The notes under the pieces are model-generated. The model did no database searches. It saw only the letters and a program-made list of their open reading frames with translations, and was not told where the DNA came from. A DNA stretch of 61,282 nt, from assembly GCF_938030785.1 (NCBI RefSeq), contig NZ_CALHIK010000118.1:1-61282 (forward strand), read 5' to 3'. Position numbers and translations under genes: made by a program. Numbering within the stretch: the stretch's first letter is position 1; each line of letters starts with the position of its first letter. Below, in pieces: positions 17,581-26,324 of this stretch. Source of the stretch: an uncultured Campylobacter sp. (GTDB taxonomy: Bacteria > Campylobacterota > Campylobacteria > Campylobacterales > Campylobacteraceae).

Positions 17581-19512
17581 ATGCCGTATAATCCAAAAGA
17601 GCTGATGAAAAAAATTTTAGCCGGCAGCGAGTACCGCCTAAAGGGCTCCGTCAAGGGGCGAGTGCGCGTCGCAGGTAGGGACGGAGCGATCGTAAATTTT
17701 ACCGCCGCGGACTTCGGCGTGCAGAGCCTAAGCGATAAGATCGCGCTTAGCGGCGAGCAGTTCGAGCGATTTCGGGCTAGAATTTTTGGGATTTTAAACG
17801 CTGGCGGCGATGAAATTTCAAATAGAATTACTATCGGCCTTACCCCTAAAAAGCGCTACCGCGGTGCAGCCGATATGGCGCAGCGCGTTTATGCAGGAAG
17901 CGACTGCGCGGAAGAGCTAAATTTAAAAACTCGCGCCGATTATTTGAACGAGGGCGATCATGCGGGCGAGCTTGCTCTAAATTTAGAGGCTCGCGGCGCA
18001 GCGACCGGTCGCTACGACAGCGGCTGGATCACGCAGGAGTATGCGGCTTCGTGGAGCGATGAGCGCGCGAGCGGCGAAGAAGATCGCGCTTTTTTAGGAG
18101 AGGATGCCGCGGATTTTAATAATCGCGGTGGGGATCTTTTGGGCGCGGAGCAGTTAAATTTTAACGGGCGCGGCGAGGATATTTTTGCCGCAAACGACGC
18201 GGCGCAGGCAAAATTTAGCGCGGCGCAGCTAGACAAGGCGGCGAATTTTAATGGCGCGCAGGCGCATATTGACGCCGCTTGGACGGAGCTTTATTGCGTC
18301 GCCGAAATGGACGAGGCGGAGGATTTCACGCCTGGGGGTGCGCAGAATTTCGTTCCCGCGCGCAACGTGCAAAACTCCGCCGATATGAGCTCGGGGCTGG
18401 CTCAAAGCTTTGAGCAAAACTCTAAAGAGGGCGCTTTTGCGCAGCCCCAAATAGTGCTCGGCAGTTGCGGTGCGGCACACGAGCTAAGTATGGACGGCGT
18501 GCGGGGCGAGCGAAATTTTAACGGCGCGCAAGAGGGCGGCGAGCAAGGTTTTTTTGACGATGAGCCGATGCCCGTGCCGCGGATTAAAATCTCGCAAATT
18601 CCGCTAAGAGAACAAAACTCCGCCTCAAAAATCAAGGCTCCGCAGGTAATTTCAAGCGGCGAAAACAGCGAAAAAACGATCGAGCCGTGCGTTCAAAACA
18701 GACTCTTTAAAGAAGAAGAGGGCAAGTGCCTGTTTGGGGCTGCTCATGAAAAAAGCGGCTCAAATTTCTCGGCGGAAAAGCATTTCGCGGAGTTTCGGCG
18801 CGCAAGCTCAAAGCTCGCAGAGCAAGAGCTTGAAAATTTACAATCTGAGAATACAGAGTTTGATGATTTGCGCGGCTCCTTAAATTTACAGTCTGAAATT
18901 TTGCCGCCGCGCCCCGCAGATCGTCAACACGCGGATAGGTCCTACAAAAATTCCGCGCAAACTAAACAGGCTTTAAACCTGCCGTCCGCCGCAGGGATGC
19001 CCGGTCTGCCGTCTGCAAGGCAGATCGCGCGCTTGCCAAAGCGAGCGGAAGCTCCCGATGCCGCAAAGATCGCCGGTTTTAGACCGCGGCTGTTCGGTAT
19101 CGCGCATAAGATCAAAATTTCGTTTTTGAAAAAGAGTGCGAGTGAGCCGGGCGAGGGAGTTTTGGCGCGCGTTCGTATTCCGCTTCTGATGGAGAATTTC
19201 GGCCTTAATGACATCCTTTCGTCCAAGTCGAACCATCAAATGGCGAAAAAGATGGTGCGCACGATCGCCGATCTTTACATAGCCAAGGACCTGCGCGGCG
19301 TACATATTGACGTGCCGGTGCGCCTTGAAATGGGCTTTAAAAGCGGTATTTCCGACGTCAGCAACCACGCCTTTATTTTCAAGCTCGTCGAGGACAGCCT
19401 CGTAAATAACGGCGTCATCGACGACGACAACGCAGATATCGTGCGCGAGATCAAGCTCTTTAAGCAGGACGTTTTCGACGGGGTTTTGGTAAACATCGTG
19501 CGCTCCGAGTAG
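17581..19512 (+). CDS. Unknown protein with long disordered middle and RusA-like C-terminal domain
   Basis: I start this 643-residue protein at ATG 17581, one base after the M23 stop. A TTG 15 bases upstream is inside that gene. Residues 1-45 form a basic region (GSVKGRVRVAGRDG). Residues 100-500 are low complexity, rich in Ala, Glu, Gly and Asn with recurrent NFNG-type words. The last 120 residues are well formed: RIPLLMENFGLNDILSSKSN, then MAKKMVRTIADLYI, DVSNHAFIFKLVEDSLVNNG and IDDDNADIVREIKLFK. This order resembles RusA-type Holliday junction resolvases, where a DxDN segment precedes a V.DDS/N stretch, though here the first reads DVSN. The relation is tentative and I assign no function. 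Confidence 0.6.
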   Translation: MPYNPKELMKKILAGSEYRLKGSVKGRVRVAGRDGAIVNFTAADFGVQSLSDKIALSGEQFERFRARIFGILNAGGDEISNRITIGLTPKKRYRGAADMAQRVYAGSDCAEELNLKTRADYLNEGDHAGELALNLEARGAATGRYDSGWITQEYAASWSDERASGEEDRAFLGEDAADFNNRGGDLLGAEQLNFNGRGEDIFAANDAAQAKFSAAQLDKAANFNGAQAHIDAAWTELYCVAEMDEAEDFTPGGAQNFVPARNVQNSADMSSGLAQSFEQNSKEGAFAQPQIVLGSCGAAHELSMDGVRGERNFNGAQEGGEQGFFDDEPMPVPRIKISQIPLREQNSASKIKAPQVISSGENSEKTIEPCVQNRLFKEEEGKCLFGAAHEKSGSNFSAEKHFAEFRRASSKLAEQELENLQSENTEFDDLRGSLNLQSEILPPRPADRQHADRSYKNSAQTKQALNLPSAAGMPGLPSARQIARLPKRAEAPDAAKIAGFRPRLFGIAHKIKISFLKKSASEPGEGVLARVRIPLLMENFGLNDILSSKSNHQMAKKMVRTIADLYIAKDLRGVHIDVPVRLEMGFKSGISDVSNHAFIFKLVEDSLVNNGVIDDDNADIVREIKLFKQDVFDGVLVNIVRSE

Positions 19513-19985
19513 CCGCGATTTTAAAATTTCGCAGCCGCGTTTTTAGAATTTTAAATTTAGCCCCTCCGCTTCTTAAATTTGATTTTATGCTTTTCAAATT
19601 TAATCTCACGTTTTTTAAATTTAGCCCGTATTTCGGCTCGCTGTGGCTCTTTTATCTACTGCTTTGGCGGAAATTTTAAGTTTAATGTGGCGGCGTTTGT
19701 TTTTGCAGATACTGCGTCGCACCCGTATTATCGCAGATGTCGTGTATAAAACGTGCGCTAAAATTTCAGATCCCCGTTTACAGCCGAATACTGCGCAAGT
19801 GCCGCGCATTTAACGCGCCCGTTTTGAAATTTAAAATTTCAATCCATTCGCTAGCCGTCCGCATCTTAAAATTTCAAAATTTTAAAATCTCCGTTCGCCT
19901 GCGCGATGAAATTTTAAAATTTAACTCGCGCGCTACGTGCGGCGCATCGATTTAGAATTTAAAATTCTCGCCGGCGCCGTGAAAT
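19513..19985. other. Gene-free stretch with dense AAATTT-type words
   Basis: Between two convergent genes I see no believable coding frame. The stretch contains repeated AAATTT, AAATTTTAAA and TTTTAAATTT words separated by GC-rich spacers of about 10-30 bases. Short frames here look random, and no clear terminator hairpin is visible. Confidence 0.6.
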
Positions 19986-21188
19986 TTACCGACCGACCTC
20001 TCCATCTGTAGAGTTAAAATTTGCGATCAGATCGCTAAAAATTTTAGCCAAATTTTCCACGTCGCCGGTCTCGACGCGCTCGTTTATCTGATGAACTCTG
20101 TCGTTTCGCACGCCAAACTCCGCCGTCTCCACGCCGAGTTCGGCAAAATATCTCGCGTCGCTCGTGCCGCCCGCGGTGTTTAGCTCGGGCGGCACGCCGC
20201 AGATTTTCTGCACGCTCGCGCTCAGTCTCTGCACGATTTTGGAGTTTTTGTCGGTCAAAAACGGCTTTGAGGCGCTCTTTAGTGTTAGGCTCAGCGATGC
20301 ACCCTCCTTTAGCTGCGCGGTGCAGCTCATCTCGCGCTTGCCGAATGATTCACTTTCGCTGCATAGCGCGTTTTCCGCGCTCACGCCGAAAAGCTCTAGC
20401 ACGTAGTCTCTGATCTCATCCAGCTTTAAATTTATCCCGCCGCGGACGTTAAACATCACCCGCACGTCCTTGGGTGTTATGTTTGCGACTTCCGTGCCGC
20501 CGCGGATATCGGTGATCACGATCTTGCTGGGCGCAAAGCTCTCGTCTCCGTCGTCCAGATCGTGTCCCGCAAGACGGGCAAGCGCAGGCGCCAAAATATG
20601 CGCGGGATTGATGCATTTAGCGGGATATGCGGCGTGTCCATGGGCACCGGTAATCGTTAGCGCGGCGTTGATCGAGCCGCGGCGGCCGATCTTTATCGTA
20701 TCGCCGAAGCGCACCTCGCAGCTGGGTTCCGCAACGATCGCAAAATCGGGCAGCAGCCCCTCTTCGCGCAGTTTGGCAAGCATCTCTTTGGTGCCGTAGA
20801 TACCCTCGCCCTCCTCGTCGCTGGTAAGAAGCAGGCTAAGCGTGCCGTCAAAGCTCTGCGCGGACGCAAGCGCGCAGATCGCCGCTGCGATGCCGCTTTT
20901 CATATCCTGCGCGCCGCGACCGTAGATGAAACCATCCGATTCTACCGGCACAAAGGGATCGCTCGCCCAGCCCTCGCCCGGCGGGACTACGTCGATGTGC
21001 CCCGCGAAACACAGATGCGGGCCGTCTGAGAAACGCTTTGAGAAAAGCACGTTCGTAACGCCGTTTAGCTCGAATCTGCTTTCGTTAAAATCTCCGAGCA
21101 GCATCGAGATGTAGTTGAATGCGCCGTCCTCGTGCGGGGTGAGCGATCGGAATTTTATCAGCTCTTTTAAAATTTCTACCGGTTTCAT
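19986..21188 (-). CDS. dapE: Succinyl-diaminopimelate desuccinylase
   Basis: A 400-residue M20-family enzyme that hydrolyses N-succinyl-LL-diaminopimelate to LL-diaminopimelate and succinate in lysine and peptidoglycan synthesis. The metal and catalytic motifs are in order: GHIDVVPPG near 67-75, GRGAQDMKSG near 95-104, TSDEEGEGIYGT near 130-141, AEPS near 161 and GGTSDARYFAE near 344-354. HQINERV near the end gives the last metal-ligand histidine. It is cytoplasmic. The length is slightly above typical because of a short insert near residues 275-300. It precedes the LysE-type gene's end by ten bases on the same strand, so the two are probably co-transcribed. Confidence 0.93.
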   Translation of the reverse strand: MKPVEILKELIKFRSLTPHEDGAFNYISMLLGDFNESRFELNGVTNVLFSKRFSDGPHLCFAGHIDVVPPGEGWASDPFVPVESDGFIYGRGAQDMKSGIAAAICALASAQSFDGTLSLLLTSDEEGEGIYGTKEMLAKLREEGLLPDFAIVAEPSCEVRFGDTIKIGRRGSINAALTITGAHGHAAYPAKCINPAHILAPALARLAGHDLDDGDESFAPSKIVITDIRGGTEVANITPKDVRVMFNVRGGINLKLDEIRDYVLELFGVSAENALCSESESFGKREMSCTAQLKEGASLSLTLKSASKPFLTDKNSKIVQRLSASVQKICGVPPELNTAGGTSDARYFAELGVETAEFGVRNDRVHQINERVETGDVENLAKIFSDLIANFNSTDGEVGR

Positions 21189-21198
21189 GTATCGTCCT

Positions 21199-21801
21199 TT
21201 AGTTTAAAATTTCGCCGAAAATCACGGCGTAGATGAGTTTAAGCGCGAAAAACAGCAAAATCAGCGCCGAGATATACGCAAACGCTCGCGCCGCGCGGTC
21301 CGAAATTTTGGCTCTGCTTTTATAAACCGCCAGCGCAAAGAGCGTGATCCAGCTCAAAATCCCGCAGACAAGCCCCGTAAGAGCGAGCCCGAAGCGCTCG
21401 CGCCCGATGCTCACGGACACGCTTAGCCAAAACATAATCACGTAGGGGTTGAAAATATTTAGCAAAAAACCCTTGCCGAATACCGCTACGTGCGAGCCGC
21501 GCTCTACGCTTTGAAGCCGCACGGACCTTTTGGCATCGCGGTAGATGCCTAGCGCTATGTATAGCAAAAAAGCGGCGCCAAATACCGATATGCAGGCAAA
21601 AACGATCGGGATTTTGGCTAACTGCGATATGCCGAACGCCGATAGCGCCAGATAGAGCATATCCGCACTCATGGCGCCGAGGCCCAGGCACAGCGCCTTG
21701 GTGTAGCTTCGCAGCGCGTAGGACATTATCAGCACGTTTATCGGGCCGATCGGCACGCTAACGCCCAGCCCCATCAAAATTCCTTGTATGAACGACTGCA
21801 T
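21199..21801 (-). CDS. LysE family amino acid exporter-like membrane protein
   Basis: A 200-residue, six-span LysE/RhtB-type transporter. I start at ATG 21801, which has AGAGGA in front and gives the standard N-terminus MQSFIQGILMGLGVSVPIGP. The in-frame ORF extends 39 codons further up through repeat DNA and is unlikely to be translated there. The family signature P-I-G-P-I-N-V near residues 17-23 and the mid-protein FLLNIFNPYVIMFWLS are present. Proteins of this type export amino acids. The substrate is unknown, although the neighbouring dapE makes lysine a natural guess. Confidence 0.82.
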   Translation of the reverse strand: MQSFIQGILMGLGVSVPIGPINVLIMSYALRSYTKALCLGLGAMSADMLYLALSAFGISQLAKIPIVFACISVFGAAFLLYIALGIYRDAKRSVRLQSVERGSHVAVFGKGFLLNIFNPYVIMFWLSVSVSIGRERFGLALTGLVCGILSWITLFALAVYKSRAKISDRAARAFAYISALILLFFALKLIYAVIFGEILN

Positions 21802-21840
21802 TCCTCTGCTTATACTCCCCAAATCTGCTCTAAAATTTCG

Positions 21841-21920
21841 GCGCACAGCGCTGCGAAAAAATCTATGGGCGCGGCTTTGCGAATAGATCGATGGCGCACA
21901 GCTTCGCGAATAGATCAATC
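21841..21920. repeat. Degenerate tandem repeat, about 25-29 bp units
   Basis: Three units are visible, each built around GCGCACAGC or GCGCGGC followed by TTGCGAATAGATCGATG or a variant. The last two share GCGAATAGATC exactly and the first is more diverged (GCGAAAAAATCTATG). They lie just upstream of the LysE-type start codon. Confidence 0.6.
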
Positions 21921-21944
21921 CTAAAATTCCGCGCGACCGCCGAT

Positions 21945-22175
21945 CGGTTTTAAATTTAACGCAAACGTCGCCGCAATGCGCCTTGGCTTTAAAATTTTAA
22001 CGCAAGCGTCATAGCGCGCTCGGCTTTGAAATTTTAGCATGCACGGCTCGCGACACACCTGCTTACCGAGCCTTGGCTGGCTCTGAAATTCTAATGCCGA
22101 ACATTGCGTGCGCTAGGGCATTTAAATTTAACGCGTGCGGTCGCATGCGCCTCGGCTTTGAAATTTTGGCGAGCG
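21945..22175. repeat. Degenerate ~37-bp periodic repeat with CGGCTTTGAAATTTTA core
   Basis: Variants of CGGCTTTGAAATTTTAACGC begin near 21945, 21983, 22020 and 22153, with weaker ones near 22080 and 22113. The first steps are about 37 bases. Each core is followed by a GC-rich tail such as GCAAGCGTC and GCGC. The copies are diverged, so the array is old. Confidence 0.5.
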
Positions 22176-22897
22176 CTTCGCGCGGCACGCGTGCTCGACG
22201 AGCTTTAAATTTAGCTCTTAAATTTAAACACGCAATCGCGGTTTAAATTTGCAGCTTAAATTTACGGCTCGAATTTCGCGAAGCAAAATCCGCCGTCTCG
22301 CCGCGTCGCTAAGTTTGCGAGCTAAATTTCGCAAGGCAAAATTTAAACCGGCAAAAGATTGGCGACGAACGGCGGCTTGCGCAAGTCGGTAAGTTTTAGT
22401 CGCGTAAATTTAAAGATCGCGGCGGCAAAATTTAGCTCGCCGAAATTTTACTTTGCGTAATTTCGCGTATCCGCACCCATAAACGGCTCATGATCGCAGA
22501 TAAAATTTGCGAAGTAAAATTTCGCGCCTTAAAATTTATCCGTAAATTTTAAAAACCCAGCCGCGCCGTCTGAAATTTAACCGATCGCCCGCTTTAAATT
22601 TAGCCACGCGCCCGCAATTTGGCTACGTCCGCATTTTAAATTTTATCGTCCGCCGCAAAATCCGCACGCAAAACAGACGCGCTGCAAAATAGACCCTGCC
22701 GCGAGGCTAACGCGCCGTAAATTTTATCGTTTCGCAGTGGAGCAAATTTTTTACACTGCAAAGCAAGAACCTGCGCGCCGCCGGATTGAATCCGCACCGC
22801 AGAGCAATTCCACGCCGCAGCATCTTCGTGAAAATCCTGCGCCGCGAGAGCTTTAAGTAGCCTGCTTCGTAAAATTCCGCGATCGCAATAGCTAAAT

Positions 22898-23107
22898 TTA
22901 AAACGAAAAATCCCCCGTCGCGCCGTGCGACATACTCTCATAAACCGCCTTGACGTATTTATCGCGCACCGCGCAATCTAGCAGCTTCTCGCACTCCAGG
23001 CAGCTGGTGAGGTTGTGCTCTGCCTGGCACGCCTGCAGCGCGGCTAAGCTTTTATCCAAAATTTCGTCATAAACGTCGCGCGGCGCGGCAACCTCGGTAT
23101 CCGCCAT
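22898..23107 (-). CDS. Small conserved cysteine-containing protein of unknown function
   Basis: A 69-residue acidic cytoplasmic protein. The central segment SCLECEKLLDC holds a C-x2-C-x5-C cluster, with a further cysteine upstream in LQACQAEHN, suggesting metal binding or a redox role. The C-terminus VYESMSHGATGDFSF looks conserved. I recall a small protein like this beside fbp in other Campylobacter. Its ATG overlaps the last base of fbp, so it is co-translated with it. Confidence 0.7.
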   Translation of the reverse strand: MADTEVAAPRDVYDEILDKSLAALQACQAEHNLTSCLECEKLLDCAVRDKYVKAVYESMSHGATGDFSF

Positions 23108-23955
23108 CAGTTTTTCCCGCCGTAAATTTCATGCATCTTCGCGATCTCGTACTTCGAGCCGAAAAAGCAAGGGCTGCTTTGGTGGATTTTCTCGATTTTA
23201 AGCTGCAAAAGCGAGCCGTTTTCTCCGTCGCTGGTGGCGCCTCCGGCGCGCTCGAAGATGAACGCAAACGGCAGAACCTCGAAGGTTGCGCGAAGCTTGC
23301 CGAACGGATGATCGCTGGTAGCGGGGTAGCTGAAAAGCCCGCCGCCTTTTAATAAAATTTGATGCAGGTCGCTTACCATCGCGCCGCTGTATCGCAGGCG
23401 GTAGCCTTCGTCAAACAGCGTGCGCAAGAGCTTTCGGTGCGGTTCGCTCCAGCCCTTTTGCGTCGCACCCGTGGCGTTTAGTTTGCCTTTTTGCTGTAGG
23501 CGCAGATCTTTTACGAAGCTAAATTTACCCTCGCGATTTAGGCGGTAGAGCTTCGGCGCGTCCTCGCAAACGACCATCTCAAGGCGCGGTCCGTAGATGC
23601 AATAGATCGCCGCTTTTAAGTTTGCGGGCGAAATTTCATCCTCATAGATGCCAAATATCGAGCCCACGGCGAAATTTACGTCCACTAAGCTCGAGCCGTC
23701 GAGCGGATCGTAGGCGACGATGAGGCGCGCATCTTTTCTAAGCTCCAGCGTCTCCTCTTTCTCCTCGCTGATTAGGGCGCGCACGAGCGGATTTTTGCGA
23801 AATTCCGCCTCGATTATGGCGTCGCTTTTTACGTCGAGTTTGAGCTGCGTATCGCCCGTGCTGTTGTGATGATCGGTGTAGCCGAAGTCCGCGTATTTCA
23901 GCTCCTCGGCGATTTGTAGCGCGATATTTTGGATTGATTTTACGATCTCTTGCAT
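23107..23955 (-). CDS. fbp: Fructose-1,6-bisphosphatase, class I
   Basis: A 282-residue class I enzyme removing the 1-phosphate of fructose-1,6-bisphosphate in gluconeogenesis. Metal-binding motifs are visible: ISEEKEE near 62-68 and AYDPLDGSSLVDVN near 81-94. YSGAMVSDLHQILLKGGG comes further on, and ERAGGATSDG marks the conserved C-terminal region with its metal-ligand glutamate. The length is a little short, as in other Campylobacter. It lies between mobB and the small cysteine protein in one minus-strand operon. Gluconeogenesis is important for a genus that mostly grows on amino and organic acids. Confidence 0.92.
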   Translation of the reverse strand: MQEIVKSIQNIALQIAEELKYADFGYTDHHNSTGDTQLKLDVKSDAIIEAEFRKNPLVRALISEEKEETLELRKDARLIVAYDPLDGSSLVDVNFAVGSIFGIYEDEISPANLKAAIYCIYGPRLEMVVCEDAPKLYRLNREGKFSFVKDLRLQQKGKLNATGATQKGWSEPHRKLLRTLFDEGYRLRYSGAMVSDLHQILLKGGGLFSYPATSDHPFGKLRATFEVLPFAFIFERAGGATSDGENGSLLQLKIEKIHQSSPCFFGSKYEIAKMHEIYGGKN

Positions 23956-23964
23956 TTTATTCCT

Positions 23965-24453
23965 TTACATTTTTTTGGCGTTTTTTAAGATCCATTCGCT
24001 GATACCCGCAGCGTCGTTGATGTCGAAATTTACCAGGCAAAATTTATCCATCTGCTCGCCGCTTAAATTTGAAGCGATCGCATCCGAAAATGGCAGATAC
24101 GCCTCATCGATCCTGTCGCGAAACAGGCTTATGCGCGGCAGCGGCAGCGTCTTTAGCCCCTCTACAAGCAGGATGTCAAATTCTCCGAGCATCCGCACGA
24201 CTTCTTCGATTTGCATACAGCGCTGCGAAAAATAGCTCGTCCGCGTCGGGCTCATCACGACGGTCTCGGCGCCGAGCTCACTAAATTTGGCGCTGTCCTT
24301 GCCCTCTACGTCAAAGCGCGCCTTATCTCCCGGATCGTGCTTTACGATCGCAGTCCGTAGCCCGCTAGCGATAAAAATTTTAGCGATCTTGCAAATTAGC
24401 GTCGTTTTGCCGCTATTGGAAGGGCCTGAAAATGCGATAGCAAGTCTTTTCAT
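23965..24453 (-). CDS. mobB: Molybdopterin-guanine dinucleotide biosynthesis protein B
   Basis: A 162-residue P-loop GTPase of the MobB family that assists insertion of guanine dinucleotide into the molybdenum cofactor. The Walker A motif FSGPSNSGKTTL is at residues 8-19, and VKHDP near 39-43 and LLVEGLK near 115-121 are the usual MobB landmarks. It is cytoplasmic. It is the first gene of a mobB-fbp-small protein operon, with only nine bases between it and fbp. It supports molybdoenzymes such as nitrate, formate or DMSO-type reductases, none of which lie in the window. Confidence 0.9.
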   Translation of the reverse strand: MKRLAIAFSGPSNSGKTTLICKIAKIFIASGLRTAIVKHDPGDKARFDVEGKDSAKFSELGAETVVMSPTRTSYFSQRCMQIEEVVRMLGEFDILLVEGLKTLPLPRISLFRDRIDEAYLPFSDAIASNLSGEQMDKFCLVNFDINDAAGISEWILKNAKKM

Positions 24454-24554
24454 TTTTAAAATCCGGCTTTTTAAGATGAGCAGATTGTAGCGAATTTAGC
24501 CTTTTAAAAAGCAAAATTCGTTAAAATGCGCCTAAAATTTCAAAGGAAAGATCG

Positions 24555-25076
24555 ATGAAGAAATTTGATTTTAGCGGCGCGCTAAACGGCCTGCTAAAGG
24601 GCTCACTCCTAGCCGCGCTAGCGCTATTTTTAAACTCCTGCTCCGCAAACGATCCCCGTCACGATCCGCTTAAAAACGAGTTTTTGGCTTACACGCAAAA
24701 ATTTGAATCGGTGCGCGCGGGCGATCGCTATTTGGGAGTGGCGACCTATCTAAATCCCGTCGCGCCCGAGCTTAGAAACGCCGCGGAGGACGAGGTGTTT
24801 TTGCTCACCTCCTATCCTAAAGAGATTCATATCGGCGCGGTGCAGATCAACGGCGTAAACGCAAACGTAGTGCCGCTGCACGACGGCGATCCGCTCTTGC
24901 AAAAGGAGCTTTTTAAGATCGCGTGGGCGAGCCGCTACAAGATCACCGCGCCTAGGAGCGATAAGGACGAGTTGGTGCTTAGCTACCGCACCTCAAATGG
25001 TCTGGATGCCACGATGAAATTTCGTAAAATTTCAAAGTCGCTGTATTGGCAGCCGCAGATCGATCTAAAAGATTAA
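24555..25076 (+). CDS. Conserved lipoprotein of unknown function
   Basis: A 173-residue protein with a lipoprotein signal: basic start, hydrophobic LLKGSLLAALALFLNSC and a lipobox LNSC with the cysteine at residue 29. The mature part is a small soluble domain of mixed beta and helical character (YLGVATYLNP, DEVFLLTSYPKEIH, WASRYKITAP). I recall a lipoprotein at this position beside mobB and slt in C. jejuni, but its function is unknown. AAAGGAAAG lies just before the ATG. It is divergent from mobB and probably co-transcribed with the next gene, 11 bases downstream. Confidence 0.75.
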   Translation: MKKFDFSGALNGLLKGSLLAALALFLNSCSANDPRHDPLKNEFLAYTQKFESVRAGDRYLGVATYLNPVAPELRNAAEDEVFLLTSYPKEIHIGAVQINGVNANVVPLHDGDPLLQKELFKIAWASRYKITAPRSDKDELVLSYRTSNGLDATMKFRKISKSLYWQPQIDLKD

Positions 25077-25087
25077 AAGGAGAGAGG

Positions 25088-26044
25088 GTGGGCTACGACA
25101 TAAGCTATCACGCGATCGGCAAAGATGAAATTTCGCAGTGGTATTTTGAGCCGCTAAAGCTCGCGCAAAAGGGAGATTTTGAGGCTATCGCTAAAATCGC
25201 GCGCGAAGCGGGTATGGATGAATTTTATGTAGAAAAATACGCGGACGGCTTCCGCTCGGCGCTGCAGTACGGCAGGCAGGGGATTTTTAATAAAACGCAC
25301 GGATTTCATATAGCCGTGGCGCAGGGCTATTTTAGAGAGTATTTTTACACGCGCGGCACGGCGTTTAGCTTTTTGGCGGAGCAAAGCTCTAAATTTAAAT
25401 CCTACATAAGCGATTGGCGCGAGGTTTTGCCGGCGGAATTTCTAGCGGAATTTAGCGGTGAAATTCACAACGAGATCATCGAAAACTACTGTTGCGGCGC
25501 GTATCTTGGCGCCGATAACGTACAGAAACTGCTGCGCGATTATGAGGCGGGCGGCGAGGTTAAATCCGCCGTAGATGAGTTTTACGCGCAGAATTTACCC
25601 GTGTTTTTAAAGGCGCTAAATTTGGCGCGCGAGCTTGAAGTGGGGCTACTTGAGGCTACCGAGGTGGTTGAGCCCAATCCGATCGATCTGAATAGGTCCG
25701 AGTCGTTTTCAAATCTTTTTAATTGCGATCCGCAGGGCGCGCTGATCTATGCGGAAATCGCCGCGCAGCAGATCGGCGAGGCGATAGAGCGAGATAAGGC
25801 AGGCGGAGGCGGTACTGCGGGCGGAGAGAATTCTGCCTTGCGCAGCGCCAATGCGACGGGCGGCGGCAGTGCAATGGAAGCGGATGGCGGCGCAATTAAG
25901 GCAGGCGGCGAGAATTCCGTCCAGTGCAGCGGCGATACGATAGAAGACGGCGGCAAGAATTCCGCCGCTGAAGATCATAAAGATGAAACCTCCGCAGGCG
26001 GCGAAAAGTCGCTTTTTGACAAGATCAAAGGGCTTTTCAAATAG
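25088..26044 (+). CDS. Unknown protein with repetitive Gly/Ala/Asn-rich tail
   Basis: I start this 318-residue protein at GTG 25088, preceded by AAAAGGAGAG. An in-frame upstream start at 25046 lies inside the lipoprotein gene. Residues 1-225 look like a folded, mainly helical cytoplasmic domain (GYDISYHAIGKDEISQWYF, NKTHGFHIAVAQGYFREYFY). Residues about 235-310 are low complexity with recurrent GGENS, GGGSA and GGKNSA blocks, the same AATTC-based word use seen in inserts of priA, queC and ybeY. I do not recognise the family. It ends in a short basic tail (LFDKIKGLFK). Confidence 0.65.
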   Translation: MGYDISYHAIGKDEISQWYFEPLKLAQKGDFEAIAKIAREAGMDEFYVEKYADGFRSALQYGRQGIFNKTHGFHIAVAQGYFREYFYTRGTAFSFLAEQSSKFKSYISDWREVLPAEFLAEFSGEIHNEIIENYCCGAYLGADNVQKLLRDYEAGGEVKSAVDEFYAQNLPVFLKALNLARELEVGLLEATEVVEPNPIDLNRSESFSNLFNCDPQGALIYAEIAAQQIGEAIERDKAGGGGTAGGENSALRSANATGGGSAMEADGGAIKAGGENSVQCSGDTIEDGGKNSAAEDHKDETSAGGEKSLFDKIKGLFK

Positions 26045-26082
26045 CAAATGATCGCTAAATTTTAAAGCGGCTTGCGGGGTCG

Positions 26083-26115
26083 CACGATTAAATCACGATT
26101 AAATCACGATTAAAT
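26083..26115. repeat. Three perfect copies of CACGATTAAAT
   Basis: An 11-bp unit CACGATTAAAT occurs three times head to tail, followed by a partial CAT. It lies in the 280-base gap between two convergent genes. The rest of that gap has only scattered AAATTT words and no clear terminator. Confidence 0.85.
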
Positions 26116-26324
26116 CATCTCGTGCTTGCAGGCTCTGCGCCGCGCCGTTAAATTTAACTAAAACGGCGCAGGCGAGGGCGTAAATTTAAAATTTAAAACT
26201 TGCCGAAATTAAACGACGGCTTACGTATCCGAAGTTACGAAATTTTAAATCACCGCAAGCAGGCTGCAAAAGAGGCTAAATTTAAACCTGCCGCAGCCTT
26301 TGCGGTGGGATAATCTACGATAAT

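Larger units (their letters stand above)
21802..22897. other. 1.1 kb gene-free, repeat-rich stretch
   Basis: No reading frame here looks like a real protein. The sequence is a run of AAATTT, AAAATTTTA and GAATTT words in GC-rich spacers, with degenerate tandem repeats at its upstream end. A minus-strand frame at 22636-22941 overlaps the next gene and looks accidental. I see no RNA gene in it. Confidence 0.6.

Noticed and set aside
17581..19512. Prophage origin for the RusA-like gene
   Set aside because: No integrase, phage structural or lysis genes are nearby, and flanking genes are ordinary chromosomal ones.
21945..22175. CRISPR array from the ~37-bp periodic repeat
   Set aside because: Copies are strongly diverged, the step is irregular, there are no separate repeat and spacer parts and no cas genes are near.
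22636..22941. Minus-strand 101-residue frame in the 1.1 kb gene-free stretch
   Set aside because: It overlaps the small cysteine protein gene, has no ribosome site, has an unnatural Arg/Ala/Cys composition and lies in repeat DNA.
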